From positions 12,835,940 to 12,899,939 of the forward strand of contig OV121097.1 in assembly GCA_921293015.1 (NCBI GenBank): a stretch of 64,000 nt of DNA, read 5' to 3'. The DNA is from Phorcus lineatus. Taxonomy: Eukaryota; Mollusca; Gastropoda; Trochida; Trochidae. Below the pieces are notes generated by a model. The model saw only the letters and a program-made list of their open reading frames with translations. It did no database searches and had not been told where the DNA came from. The position numbers and the translations under genes were made by a program. This document shows, piece by piece, positions 25,201 to 34,841 of the stretch. How positions within the stretch are numbered: position 1 is the first letter of the stretch; the number at the start of each line of letters is the position of its first letter.

Positions 25201-28200
25201 TTAACGAGTGTACTCTGTTTTTATATTTAGGTTAACGTGATTTGTATCTGTGAATGGGTATAAGTGTTCTTAAAAATGTCAAGATTGCACTAACTTCTTT
25301 TTGAATAAAATCAGTTTCGACGTTTCATGATAAGAAATGTAAAATAAATTCATCGACATCATCGTGGTGTTAAATTGACGTAAAAAGAATAAGCATTAGG
25401 ATAAATTTTCATTATGAAAAAAACAACGATAAAAATATTAGCACTTTCTTCGTGAAAGTCTTTTACACCTGATTTTGAAACGAATCTATGTATCGATCGA
25501 TTCCATTATCAAATATAATCGTAGCAAAATTATTTCAATGATCTGTTCCTTTTTTTTAAATTTCTCACGATAGATTTATCATAAAATCGTTATTCGACAA
25601 GAGTTAGCCATGCATCATCACGTTCACAATAATTATTGTTCGTAAAGTCATTTTGATATTCATAGTTTGATATATTTTGTTCACAATTCTACAAATGAAT
25701 TACACTTTGTGTAAAAGCAAAGTATGCTACTCTTAAGTGTTAGTTGAATCTAACTCGCTTTTTCTTGTTTGATATCACATCACTCACACTTGTAAACAAG
25801 TTTGTATTAATCGGGTGTCGTTTACGATTTTTTTTATGATATTAAGATAAGTCTTACCTCGTCTAGTCCTGTGTAGATTAGCTGACTCAGCGTCTCTAAC
25901 CCTACATCAAAACAATAAGCTTATAAAAATATGAATGTATATGAAATCATGAAAGAGCTTACCGAAAAAGAAAAAAGGTAAGTTTATATTTTTTTTAAAA
26001 CGCTAAAATAGAATTTATTTTTCAGATTTCTAAATTTGATTGAAGATTTAAAAGACGATGTTAAGAAATTACTACACCACATTAAACATTGTCGTATTCC
26101 ATTTAAATTTTCAGTTTCGAAAGCATTCTCTAAATTTAAATAAAGAAAATAAGAAATAAACTAAATAAAACTAAATTCAACCTCCGTTACAAGTGTGACA
26201 ACTTCCTAAGATTATTTTGAATGACTTAAAAGCGAAAATTTACCACACAAAAACGTTTTTATTTATCCAATAAAATATCATCTAACAAGTCCGTAAAATC
26301 TTTGTCTTATGAAATATGTGCGCACCGGACAGATGAAGGAACTCTAGTCTTTACAACGGTTAACGATAAAGTCTTTATCTTTAGTTTGAAACCCAGACAG
26401 TGTCCCACCTATTACAGAGGTTACGTCGTAGAGTTTGTGTTGCTTTCTTCTCACCGGTTGTAATGAATTATATGTCGTAATGCTAAGCTAACTTTGGTTG
26501 ATATACTCTGCAAAACAAGAAATGCATAATCAGGATTGGGTATAAATAGCTCAAAGAGTGTCCCATCCATTAAAAAGGTTGCGTTGTAGTGGTTGAGTTG
26601 CTAGTTTTGTTCTCAACAGTTAAGTCGAACTGCTGAGATTGAAACAACGTCCTTGATTTCACAGCATACTTTGAATCAAACTAACCAGGAGTCGGCAATT
26701 CTAACCCAGGGAGTGTCTCACCTATTACAGAGGTTATGTCGTGGAGAAGAGAGTTATTCGAATGGAGAAAACGTTCCACTTATTACAGTGGTTACGTTAT
26801 ATTGGTTTAGAAGTCTGAAGGAAGATAATTATTATTTTTTTTTAAAACAGAAAATTAACCAGTCTTACCTCTCAGAATTCCCCACACTGTATTTGCTTCG
26901 ATGGTGGCTGATGACGTCACATTCAATACATCTGAAATTGTGTGTTAATTTTAGCGGATATCCTTTAACCCTTTCACCCCCAAGAAACCAGACACAAATA
27001 CATTACAGGCTTTCTATAGGCTTCCGGGGAAGAAAGGGTTAACGACCAAGCTATATATGCATTTTTGTCGTACACAACTGTTTGAAAATCAAGAAGATAT
27101 CTTAAACTAATCTGTATAAATATGATTTTTTATTGGCATTCTATAGACGTGAGTATGATGAAGAATGCGAAATCGTTTAAGAAATATTTTTTATCTCTAC
27201 CCTGCTATTAGTCACGCAAGGTTCAAAATAGAAACAATAAACAACCAATAAACAAATTTAAAATTTCATGATGCCCATATGAACCATTCAGATCACTTGT
27301 CGATACTTTTCCTTTTCATGCCAGTTTCAAAATGTCAGTTAGAAAAATGTATGAATTAGAAATAAGTTTAACTGAGGCGCAAAGAATTTATTACCATTTC
27401 GCCTGTGAGTAAAAGGATATAGCGACGGTTCAAAATATTCAAATAAATTACAAATCAGATACAATTTACCCAAATAGTTTTAAGGAATATTGTTTCTCAT
27501 TGGGTGTAGTACGTGTAAAGTCCACACTCGAAATATTTAGGTTTTCGTCATTAAACATATACATATCATTGAGAACATGTGAAACACTCACATGATTCAT
27601 CCATGCCAAAACTTGGATACTTTGGACAGTCGTGATATTTGACCTTGACCTCCAGACCTTGAACTTTGTCCCCTGTCCCAGAATTCTTCATTTGAGATTG
27701 GAAAAATAATTTCCGGTACCGCTTTAACCCTTCTGCGACGATGTCGCATTCGTCGAAATCTGATGTCATGGGGAATGCTGACTGATCAATACTAAACACG
27801 TGATCTGTTTGACGCATGCTCTCTGGCTGAGGCCAAGGACTTCCGGGCTTGGCTCGCTCTCCCTGTTTAAGAATTAAGAATTGATTGTAAAAGACATACC
27901 AAAACAATTGGTTGGGTCTTCTTACGTTTTAAAGGAAATTTAAATTATGAAATATATAGCGATGATAACATTTGACATATTATACTCTAAGATCGGCTAA
28001 CGCAGCCCTTCCGAATCCCTTCCCTATCAAACACCTTCCTTGTGGTTTCGCTTTGTTTGCATTCCGGGGCCGCTGAAACTTTTGAAAGTGCAATAAACAT
28101 TATGAACGCCAGGCCCTTTAGGCATTGTTATTCCCAAGTAAAACTATTTCCAACCAAGGAAGTCAAGCCCAGACTGATACCTGAGACACTCAAACTCCAA

Positions 28201-29804
28201 AGTTACACAGTGTTCAAGAACTTTCACAGTATGATTAAAATCGACCACATTCAGAGTTCAGAATAACATTCAGAATATTGCCTCTACCGAAGACGCACAG
28301 TGTATATACAATAAACTTCCTTAACTCAACTGACATTCAAACTTGAACCTATGGGCAACTGCTCTGCACAACGGTCTGATAACATATTTTATAGTCGCAT
28401 GTCATTACATAAGCTTTCAGAAGTATAGGACCAGGAATGCTAGTAAACCATTCTTTGTACATGATATTTTATAAACGCGTTGGTGTTATTGGTCCAAGAA
28501 GGTCATTAATCGCCCCTTTGTAGCACGGTGTTGTTAAATCAACAACAAGAACCTCAGAAAACTCACACTGCCCGAATTGTAAGAGACTGCCTCGAGAAAA
28601 CCAACGTCACTGTTTTGCCGTGGCAAGCAAAATCGCCAAATATGAACCCAAATGAACACCTTTGGGATCACCTTGACCGCCATTTCAGACAGCTGATGCC
28701 TCCAAACAACCAGCAGGAACTTGCATTTGAGAAAGCTCTGTTTGACATATGGAACAGGATCCCTGCTGACGTCATCCGACGCGTGACGCCTTCAATGAGG
28801 AAGCGTGTACTTGCTTGCATTGATGATTGATTGACCCGCTGTCTACTTCCCTGCCTCGTACTTATAAAGTAAAACGTTGCATTCAATCCGCATGAACTAC
28901 GATATCGGATATGTTTAAATTTTGCTAACGAACAAAATAGCGAAAACGGCAACCACCTTGTTTAATCTAATAAAACTAAGTCATTAAATCGGTTGATTTA
29001 CAAGAGTGCCTTTATAAACTATATTTCACCTATGTTCTCAGTTAAGGTAAATTCAAAAGCTGCACACATAGCTTGTACAGCCGTTTTCACCTGTTCATAA
29101 TTTTTCCGTTTTGTTCACAGTTGACCATAATCTCCAAGCCAACAGCAGCCGTCTTCACATTTTCATTGCTGATTGTAGGTCAATTGTAAAGAATGCTAAG
29201 AATTTGCATCGATAGAAAATTATATCCCCATAGACCTTAATTTAAACCGAAAAAGAGTGCTATAGTGCCTTTAATTATATATACACCTGTATACCAAAAG
29301 TTTGCTCACTTTCTTGGATACGTTAGTAGTAAGATAAATATCATATATTATTACAAAAATTATATCATATCCTTGTGTGTCGTTTAGACATCATAGCATG
29401 GAGAAATTGAAACAAATGTCAACGTTGTGTTTTGATTTGATTCTTGATTTTGATTTTGATTTATTTCTTCTTGACAAAGTTTGGACAATTGCATCATCAA
29501 ACTGACAATCAAAAGATTACATGCGGAAAGGAGGGTGAACAAACTTTCGGTATGCACATATACATCTACATAAGGTATATATATATAGAAAATATATAGA
29601 TAACATGACAAATTATGTTTAATATTTTATACATAAGAGTACATAGTCGTTTATCTTCATCATGCTTACATTATGAAAAAAATAATTTTTAAAGTACTAA
29701 TTAAAGGTATTTACCTGTAAGGGGAGACGAGCTGCGATGTAAGTAATGTATCCATGCACATGACACACCTGTACAATCAGCGTTAACGCAACAGGTAGAT
29801 ACAT
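19038..29804 (-). CDS. HEXA/HEXB-like: Beta-hexosaminidase (GH20), complete 13-exon gene
   Basis: Lysosomal or secreted enzymes of this family remove terminal beta-linked GlcNAc/GalNAc from glycans and glycolipids. Coding exons, in order: 29715-29804, 27592-27862, 26869-26931, 25858-25901, 24443-24553, 23888-23989, 23445-23583, 22813-23005, 22022-22184, 21412-21592, 20932-21022, 19592-19696 and 19038-19233. All boundaries are GT-AG, the phases agree, and the total is 1749 bases (582 residues plus stop). Residues 1-18 form a signal peptide. The GH20b N-domain covers about 31-155 and the GH20 barrel about 165-495. Catalytic residues, by analogy with human HEXA, are Arg181, His264, Asp331-Glu332, Trp383, Trp402, Trp429, Tyr430, Trp469 and Glu471. 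Oddities: the active-site motif is GMDEA instead of GGDEV, and the protein is about 50 residues longer than human HEXA because of a C-terminal tail ending in a hydrophobic segment. The alpha or beta subunit type cannot be assigned. It might equally be an invertebrate homodimeric form. Confidence 0.95.
19592..19696 (-). CDS. Hexosaminidase exon 12: ERLWS block
   Basis: Residues 484-517: [20 protein letters not shown] then [24 protein letters not shown] is the signature of the C-terminal side of the GH20 barrel. Confidence 0.94.
19771..20075. repeat. Degenerate inverted-repeat element in intron 12
   Basis: The left end, near TACCGTAGTTCCTTGAATAA, matches in inverse the right end, GGGGCGTCTATTCGAGGAAA. 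It looks like an old non-autonomous element. A related end phrase may lie near 41,395 and 43,035. Confidence 0.5.
20270..20413. repeat. Foldback element, family FB-B copy 1 (intron 11)
   Basis: The arms are CCAAGAATAGAAGTTAAAGA then ACACCCC, and the inverse, GGGTGGTCCTTAACTTTTAT then TGTTGG. A second copy of the same design lies at 56,403-56,528. Confidence 0.7.
20595..20830 (-). mobile_element. MITE family M1 copy, partial, inverse (intron 11)
   Basis: Collinear with 36,185-36,360: TGCCAAAT, AGGGTCAAAC, GACTCAACC, ATCCGTA, GGTATCAAGT, GTGAACACCTT and TGGATTC recur in order. The ends are not clear. Confidence 0.6.
20932..21022 (-). CDS. Hexosaminidase exon 11: GGE/W.E block
   Basis: Residues 453-482: [20 protein letters not shown] then DGTNFLSRY. 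Trp469 and Glu471 match human Trp460 and Glu462. It ends in phase 2, and the codon completed in exon 12 makes Trp483. Confidence 0.93.
21412..21592 (-). CDS. Hexosaminidase exon 10: WYLN substrate-binding block
   Basis: Residues 393-452: [14 protein letters not shown], then [20 protein letters not shown] and CDPLDFE. Trp402, Trp429, Tyr430 and Asn432 match the sugar-binding set. The residue after Asn432 is Tyr, where human alpha has Arg424 and human beta has Leu. Confidence 0.94.
22022..22184 (-). CDS. Hexosaminidase exon 9
   Basis: Residues 338-392: [20 protein letters not shown], then [20 protein letters not shown] and QDPLDSGAK. Trp383 corresponds to human Trp373. A possible glycosylation site is Asn343. 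Confidence 0.94.
22570..22835 (-). repeat. 54-bp minisatellite overlapping the 3' end of catalytic exon 8
   Basis: AACACATAT recurs at 22,652, 22,706, 22,760 and 22,814, spaced exactly 54 bases; a fifth diverged copy lies near 22,577. Two unit types alternate, giving a 108-base higher-order unit. The last copy includes the final about 25 coding bases of exon 8 and its donor. Confidence 0.85.
22813..23005 (-). CDS. Hexosaminidase exon 8: catalytic Asp-Glu
   Basis: Residues 274-338, from LLTPCWYKG to [13 protein letters not shown] plus part of Trp338. Asp331 and Glu332 are the catalytic pair. The second Gly of the usual GGDEV is Met here. The donor TTG|GTAGGT lies inside a 54-bp minisatellite that continues into the intron. 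Confidence 0.93.
23445..23583 (-). CDS. Hexosaminidase exon 7: active-site His
   Basis: Residues 228-273, with [20 protein letters not shown] and [18 protein letters not shown]. His264 matches human HEXA His262. It ends in phase 1. Confidence 0.95.
23774..23800 (+). repeat. (GTAAC)n pentanucleotide microsatellite (intron 6)
   Basis: Five pentamer repeats, GTAAC/ACGTA phase, between hexosaminidase exons 6 and 7. Confidence 0.85.
23888..23989 (-). CDS. Hexosaminidase exon 6: barrel core
   Basis: Residues 194-227, [20 protein letters not shown] then [14 protein letters not shown], the most conserved barrel segment of the family. Confidence 0.95.
24443..24553 (-). CDS. Hexosaminidase exon 5: substrate-binding Arg
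   Basis: Residues 157-193, containing [20 protein letters not shown]. Arg181 corresponds to human HEXA Arg178, which holds the non-reducing sugar. Phase 0 at both ends. Confidence 0.94.
24893..25114 (+). mobile_element. Weak MITE M1-like fragment (intron 4)
   Basis: The left part (AAGTGATATCATGAAAAGGA) resembles the left interior of the copy at 55,832. The right edge reads GCGTCCCTTTAA, like the right ends of other M1 copies. The middle is not alignable by eye. Confidence 0.35.
25858..25901 (-). CDS. Hexosaminidase exon 4 (44 bases)
   Basis: Residues 142-156, [15 protein letters not shown]. The GLETFSQL block is nearly invariant in GH20 hexosaminidases. This is too short to be found as an open frame; it is set by homology and splice sites. 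Confidence 0.93.
26390..26810. repeat. Degenerate tandem repeat, period about 156 (intron 3)
   Basis: GTGTCCCACCTATTACAGAG then GTTACGTCGT at 26,400 recurs in altered form at 26,558 and 26,713, with a further partial phrase near 26,780. The plus-strand open frame across it is antisense to exon 3 and not a gene. Confidence 0.65.
26869..26931 (-). CDS. Hexosaminidase exon 3
   Basis: Residues 121-141, [20 protein letters not shown]. This matches the family block for the end of the N-domain, with a possible N-glycosylation site at Asn124. The flanking AG and GT are intact. Confidence 0.93.
27592..27862 (-). CDS. Hexosaminidase exon 2: N-terminal GH20b domain
   Basis: Residues 31-120, including PGSPWPQP, the hallmark start of mature hexosaminidases, then [18 protein letters not shown]. 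It ends at MDES plus one base; the junction codon makes Tyr (DESY), as in the family. Confidence 0.93.
28528..28833 (+). pseudogene. Tc1/mariner transposase remnant (hexosaminidase intron 1)
   Basis: An open frame of 100 residues encodes [20 protein letters not shown], then [20 protein letters not shown] and a C-terminal tail. This is the C-terminal third of a Tc1-like transposase, including the last catalytic acidic residue in NPNEHLWD. The N-terminal DNA-binding part and the first Asp are missing upstream. No terminal inverted repeats were identified. It is antisense to the host gene and decayed. Confidence 0.88.
28870..29273 (+). repeat. Dispersed repeat family R2, copy 1 (intron 1)
   Basis: It matches 40,552-40,997 in inverse. 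The block ATCCGCATGAACTACGATAT opens both, and both end at ...AGTGC(N)ATAGTGCCTTTAA or its counterpart. The left part appears cut where the Tc1 remnant lies. Confidence 0.7.
29715..29804 (-). CDS. Hexosaminidase exon 1: signal peptide
   Basis: Residues 1-30, starting [18 protein letters not shown]. The hydrophobic core and small residue at Gly18 suggest signal-peptidase cleavage there. The donor CAG|GTAAAT leaves phase 0, in frame with [12 protein letters not shown] in exon 2. No other upstream ATG gives a signal sequence in frame. Confidence 0.85.
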
Positions 29805-29856
29805 CTCTTGATAATTATAAACACCTGACTATAAGCAGTTCTACGGTGTATGAGAA

Positions 29857-29876
29857 CCCACTGAATAGTCAGTGGG
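29857..29876 (-). promoter_or_regulatory. Short palindrome 5' of the hexosaminidase start codon
   Basis: CCCACTGA, ATAG, TCAGTGGG: an 8-base perfect stem with a 4-base loop, 53 bases upstream of the ATG. It may lie in the 5' untranslated region or promoter. Its role is unknown. Confidence 0.4.
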
Positions 29877-30260
29877 CTTATGTCAGTTCAAGGTAAGTAT
29901 AGGTAAACAGGGCTATCACTATTCAAACAAACTTTGGAATCAACAGGTGTTTTGGAATGAAAGGCTAAAAAAAATTAACATGTAATTGAAATATCTACCA
30001 AGACTCATGAAATATTTTAAAATCCTGTTACGCAATTTAAATATAGAAAAACACAAATACTAAATACTAATACTAAATATAATCTACATCGTTATTATTG
30101 TCAGTAAAGATCGCAACGAAACAGCGAAACTATAACATATGTGTTTTTAATTTGCATTTTAGTGAATTTTTGCCATGAAAAGGTTTAGCCCGTTGCTATA
30201 ATATGTCACGTGTTTTTCGATGTAAAAGTTTAGTAAAAATCGCTTATTTGTTTTGGAGAA

Positions 30261-30274
30261 GGGGGGGGGGGGGG
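30261..30274 (+). repeat. Homopolymeric G tract
   Basis: Uninterrupted run of 14 G in AT-rich sequence; probably length-variable. Confidence 0.8.
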
Positions 30275-30370
30275 TGACAGCGCTTGCTTCAAACATTGGG
30301 CGAACATGTTCAAGTGTAGGATTATACGGGTAGGTATTGATATTGATTAAGTACCTTTTAGAAGAGTCCG

Positions 30371-30754
30371 AAGTTGTAACATCTTCTCTCAAAGAAAGCT
30401 GTTAACTACTTTGTGACAACAATAATATCAAGCTCTATCGAATCCCTCCCTCTCCGCCCTCCCCCTCACACCTCATTTTCCCCTCCCCTTTCCATCAACC
30501 CCTACCGCGCAGTTCTTACAATCATGACATCATGGAATGACATGGTGGAGTGATTGTGAAGCGGACATAAAAGGAATCCAAAGTTGTATCATCTTCTCTC
30601 AAAGAAAGATAGTAACTATTTTGTAACAACAATAATATCCAGCTCCATCGAATCCCCCCTCCCCTTTCCATCCTTCCCCCGTGCAATTCCTACAATCATG
30701 ACATCATCGAATGACATGGTGGAGTGATCGTGAAGCGGACATAAAAGGAATCGT
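30371..30754 (+). repeat. Tandem duplication of about 200 bases
   Basis: The block starting AAGTTGTAACATCTTCTCTC and ending GAAGCGGACATAAAAGGAAT (30,371-30,575) is repeated at about 30,580-30,754. The second copy is shortened in the C-rich middle. The copies differ at scattered positions. Confidence 0.85.
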
Positions 30755-31560
30755 ATCAAACGCGTTTTCACGCGTTTGAACTGCACGAAACACTTCTCTT
30801 ACAATAGTTTCTAACTAGGTTAAAGCATAGGTTAATTTGAAACTATTTCCTACAAATGAATCAATACATTCATTTTCACTTTCGCTTTTCAGTTATTTCA
30901 TATATTAAGTATGCTTTTAATCAAGTGGATTCCGGATATTCAGAAGTGATGTACATAAGGAAGAAGTTATTTTCCTCTTAAACATTTTTTATTTTACTGA
31001 TTTCACAACAAAGAGCTGTTATGCAGGAAATGTTTTCTTCCTTGTGTTTTTTTAGATAACGAAATGACAAAGCATAATTACAGTATTTCATAACGAAAAA
31101 AAAGGTTTTATTTTTTATTCAACCAACCGAAAAAAGTTTGAATATCTACACACACAAAAGCCACCTTTATTCACGTTTGTACCGCCTTTCCATTCAGCAA
31201 CAAAATACAACGATCATCTGCTAATTAAATTGATTTTGATATTATATAAATCATTCCGTTTCCCCGCCATATATATTAACTAACTAATTTCTTCAGTCGT
31301 ACAAGCCTAAGAGCTGAAATACAGCCCAAGCGGCGCTAAACAATGTCACATTCTTCCCTCATAACCTCTGTTCAAAGTGAGCGTTTTTCTGTTATTAGGA
31401 AATCCTTTATGGAGAAACCTTCCAAGAAGGATACAATTCTTGTATCTTTGAAAATAAAGAAAAAACCTCTACACCTGCGACTGACTCTTGTCTTACAAGA
31501 AATAGTTTTATGTGTGCAAAACACAGGCGAAGAAATTCAAATCATTATAGCGGGAAACAG
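30755..31560. other. Intergenic, nothing recognised
   Basis: The open frame at 31,343-31,657 has no recognisable motif and its end overlaps a local duplication, so I do not call it a gene. Confidence 0.4.
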
Positions 31561-31694
31561 AAACATTAAGAGAACTCAATTTAAACCAACGTTTCCGCTT
31601 GGGCTACTTACTACTAGTATCTTTATAGCGGTTACGGACACAGAAACATACAGATAACTCGATTTAAGCCAACGTTTCCGCTTGCGCTACTTAT
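31561..31694 (+). repeat. 83-bp partial tandem duplication
   Basis: CCAACGTTTCCGCTTGGGCT then ACTTA at about 31,588 recurs with one change about 83 bases later, as does the preceding AGAAACAT..AG block. Confidence 0.7.
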
Positions 31695-31860
31695 TTAAAA
31701 AAAATCTCTAAATGTACTTGTAACAGAGCTTACGGGAGAACAAGTGCTTTGAGCAACGCCTTTGGGGAGAGAATCATGAAGATTTACAACGATTATTTAT
31801 AGAAGACTTACATGTTGTTTAACATGCAAATATCGGAGGCTTCAATAGTTATAAATATCT

Positions 31861-31977
31861 ACGATGTCAATCTCATTTAAATCAGTACGAAACTTGTCAC
31901 TCGTAACTCGCTGCGTTTCTTGACACAGCGAGGTACGAGGAACAAGTTTCGATCTGATTTCAGTGAGATTGTTACGA
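31861..31977. repeat. Foldback element, family FB-A copy 1
   Basis: The left arm ACGATGTCAATCTCATTTAA, then ATCAGTACGAAACTTG, faces its inverse on the right: CAAGTTTCGATCTGATTTCA, then GTGAGATTGTTACGAT. The arms are about 50 bases. The outer GTCAATCTCATT is shared with 48,907-49,009. Confidence 0.75.
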
Positions 31978-32045
31978 TGTCTATAAAATGGTCGTAAGAA
32001 GAACAATCATTTTAAAATTAATTTACTTTTCATTACAATGCCTAC

Positions 32046-32373
32046 TTTAAAGGGGCAGTAGCACTTAATTTTCTTCAAAGATCTTTGAAAACGAAAATAA
32101 ATGTTATCAATTACAAAACAATGTGTTTTTAATCACAAGTGGTAGTTCTTGAACGAACTTCACATACTCGGTTCAGCTGCGCGAAACCATTTCCCAATTT
32201 CAAATGATTAAAAGGTCGATATCAGCTTTCTCTTGATACTTGTTAGTTGTGTCTGCAACTACAGACAATTGGGTTAAGCTTTGAGAGATGATATATTTGG
32301 CATAAACTCATATTTATTTGGGTGACATTAAGAGAAATGAAATTGCAAAAAATATTGCTACTGCCCCTTTAAA
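32046..32373 (+). mobile_element. MITE M1, intact ends, TTAA-flanked
   Basis: The terminal inverted repeats are perfect over 18 bases including flank: TTTAAAGGGGCAGTAGCA at 32,046-32,063 and its exact inverse at 32,356-32,373. TTAA lies at both edges, fitting the target duplication of piggyBac-type elements. At 328 bases and with no coding capacity, it is non-autonomous. This is the best-preserved copy of a family also seen at about 20,595, 36,108, 37,550 and 55,832. Confidence 0.85.
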
Positions 32374-32646
32374 TCGCTTCTTATTTATTTACTACGTTTG
32401 TCTGACTAAGCATTTTTGGTAATGCTTAAAATATATATACACGGAATTTGAAAGACAATATGTTTTGTTTTGTTTAATTGTTCCCAACTTGATTGAGATT
32501 TATTATTCCGACAAACGCTGCTTTCCAAAACTACCTTTCACCAAAACTATCCTGTTTAGGTTTAAATGTCCAAGTTTCAAACAGAAACAACACTTTTAGA
32601 ACTATGCTGAAATTTACGTCAAATAAGTGACGAGCATGCCAGCAAT

Positions 32647-32741
32647 CTTGCGTTCAGTAACACCTTGTTCGCGGCCTGTATTATTGGGTGTTCGCAAGCG
32701 CTCGCCAACATGCCGCGACATTTAATGTTACTGAACGCAAG
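32647..32741. repeat. Foldback with perfect 16-base arms
   Basis: CTTGCGTTCAGTAACA at 32,647-32,662 and TGTTACTGAACGCAAG at 32,726-32,741 flank a GC-richer centre. Confidence 0.75.
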
Positions 32742-32782
32742 GCTCGAACGTTGCTTAGACGAGAAGATGCATTTGCACGTGG

Positions 32783-32796
32783 GTTGCCATAGCGAC
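32783..32796. promoter_or_regulatory. RFX X-box-like site
   Basis: GTTGCCATAGCGAC fits the X-box pattern with one weaker half. No gene start is evident beside it. Confidence 0.3.
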
Positions 32797-33600
32797 TCGG
32801 AAATTGCCGACCACAACTAGGTTGAACTGGATAGAGAGTTTCGATACTTTGTAATGCGATTTAAAGACCGCAGAAATGAAAATGATCAAAATTAGATTTT
32901 TCTTAAAGTTGATTAAAAATTTTGGAAAGATGCAGCAGAAATATGGTATATAAAATTAGATAAACGATTTATGAAATCTATATATCCATTGACTACTCCG
33001 TATTGAGATGAGAGCCAATTTGAATTAAATATATTCAATTTAAAAAATACATTGTTAAACATTTTGCCCATTTAATGTTTCGGAGGATTTTTTAACTTGA
33101 AAATATTGGAAAAGAAACTAAAAGAACTTTTGTTTTTAAACTGTTATCATTTTCTGCTGTTTTTTACAGGAGAACTATTAATAAACATAGTGATATGTAC
33201 TAAATGTTGACGATCGATGTTCTGAGAGTTTTGAACGGATCTAACCGCACTGTAAGGAGTTGCACTACAAAGTAAGATCGGTTTTGCCATAAGGCATACA
33301 TCACAGCTGACGCCGTAGGTTCTATTACACAGCTAATTACCGAGGCTTTGTAGGCCTTCCCCTTGCGGTGATAACGCTGACACGATTCTCTAATTTCATC
33401 ACAATCGTCAATAATGTTACTTATTCGAAGAAAGTGAAACTTAACCCTAGCGACGTGGATTGACTAAGTAATGTTTTTTATCAATCAGACCTTTGAATCC
33501 AAGTTGATATATAGTAATTTAGATTTGTTTTCCTCGGAACACGGTCGATTTTAATCCGACTGACTTGCTACTGGCCAAGTTTTGCGTAAGTGGTGCGTAA
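32797..33600. other. Intergenic, nothing recognised
   Basis: No protein-like open frame or repeat shared with the rest of the window was found. Confidence 0.4.
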
Positions 33601-33657
33601 GGCATACAGAAATAACCAGTTTTGGTTATAACGTGAACTGGTTATTCCTATATCTGT
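33601..33657. repeat. Short foldback
   Basis: GGCATACAGAAATAACCAGT faces AACTGGTTATTCCTATATCT; the arms are about 20 bases, imperfect, with a short loop. Confidence 0.6.
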
Positions 33658-33947
33658 TTCGTAACCAATTTGCGCTTCATTATGCCTGTGCTTTGAGCAT
33701 GGTCTTTTTAAAGTCTACTTTTTTGACAAGAGAAGTGGAGTGACCGGTCCACTTTAAACATTACCCCCATTTTTTTGTTCATTCATAGATTATTTCATTC
33801 TACTTCATTATGTTTAATCAAACCTTTAAAGAGTAAACGGGATCATATCCATCGAATTGCTTTTCTACATTACACCAATATTGGTGTTATTTTAGACACA
33901 TTGAGTATCAATAGTTATTACACACGTGTTCTGAATATCATTTAGAA

Positions 33948-34108
33948 GATAAATAGTTGCATTTGTAAAATTTCCGGGATTCATTGTTATTCAACACCCG
34001 CAAATTTAGTTTAAAACCGACGGCGTTAGCCTGAGGTTTTAAACGCTTAAATTTGCGGGCGTTGAATAACAATGAATCCCGGAAATTTTACAAATGCAAC
34101 TATTTATC
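33948..34108. repeat. Foldback element, family FB-C copy 1
   Basis: The arms are about 60 bases and almost perfect: GATAAATAGTTGCATTTGTA, through GGGATTCATTGTTATTCAAC, to CGCAAATTTA on the left, and the inverse on the right. The loop is about 38 bases. A second, shortened copy lies at 57,456-57,566. Confidence 0.85.
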
Positions 34109-34109
34109 G

Positions 34110-34841
34110 ATATTGTAACATGACCGTTAGTTATAAGAAATTTTAGAACGAACTCTGTTTTTGCGTACTTATTTTTGCGTGTAAAGGACATTGAGACTGT
34201 TCTATTTCTGTAAGAGGTGTGTTAAGGTCTAACCTAATGTGAATACTCAGCATAATTTTCATTACAAACATCGTACTGATAATACCAAATGGTGGCATTC
34301 GTAACAGCGAGACCTTACAACATACTTGTTTAATTTGAGACCGAAATCAACAATCATAAAGCTCATAGAAAAATAACGAAAAACCCCAAGTACAAACGTC
34401 TTAAACTAGCCCAAGACCATTGTGACAGCGACGCAAACATTGTGACGTCAAAACGGTTGGCCTTTGTGACGTCATACCATGGAAACGGCATTCGAAAGAA
34501 GGCGACCGCATGAAACTTTGCGGCAAACTTTGACTTAGTATGCCAGTTGAAAATATTTTCATTCTCCAAAAATAAATCATATTGAAATTTATTCGTAATA
34601 TTTACCGGTAGACACAATCTAAAAAATGACAAAGAGACCTGTCAAATCGGTGTACGGCACGAATTTCCTAAGAAACCGGACAATTAAAACTTGAGTCGGG
34701 CCGGCGCTAGTGAACATGTTGTATCAATTCGCGGTGATTCGCCTTAACTAATTTGCGGGTATTCATTGTCATTCAACATAGGGTAATTTTTTCAAATCAG
34801 CCAATCAGAATCGAGAATACAACGAAGTCATGTTACAATAT
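34110..34841. repeat. Possible non-autonomous element with 15-base inverted ends
   Basis: ATATTGTAACATGAC at 34,110-34,124 is the exact inverse of 34,827-34,841. The left end abuts foldback FB-C, so the two may be parts of one composite element. The interior has no recognisable protein. Confidence 0.5.
34443..34474. promoter_or_regulatory. Pair of perfect CRE palindromes
   Basis: TGACGTCA at 34,443-34,450 and 34,467-34,474, with a third at 34,936-34,943. This is the consensus for CREB/ATF bZIP factors. They lie within a repeat-like block, so they may be carried by the element. Confidence 0.4.

Noticed and set aside
26653-27042. Plus-strand open frame of 129 residues
   Set aside because: It overlaps hexosaminidase exon 3 in antisense and a degenerate tandem repeat; no protein motif.
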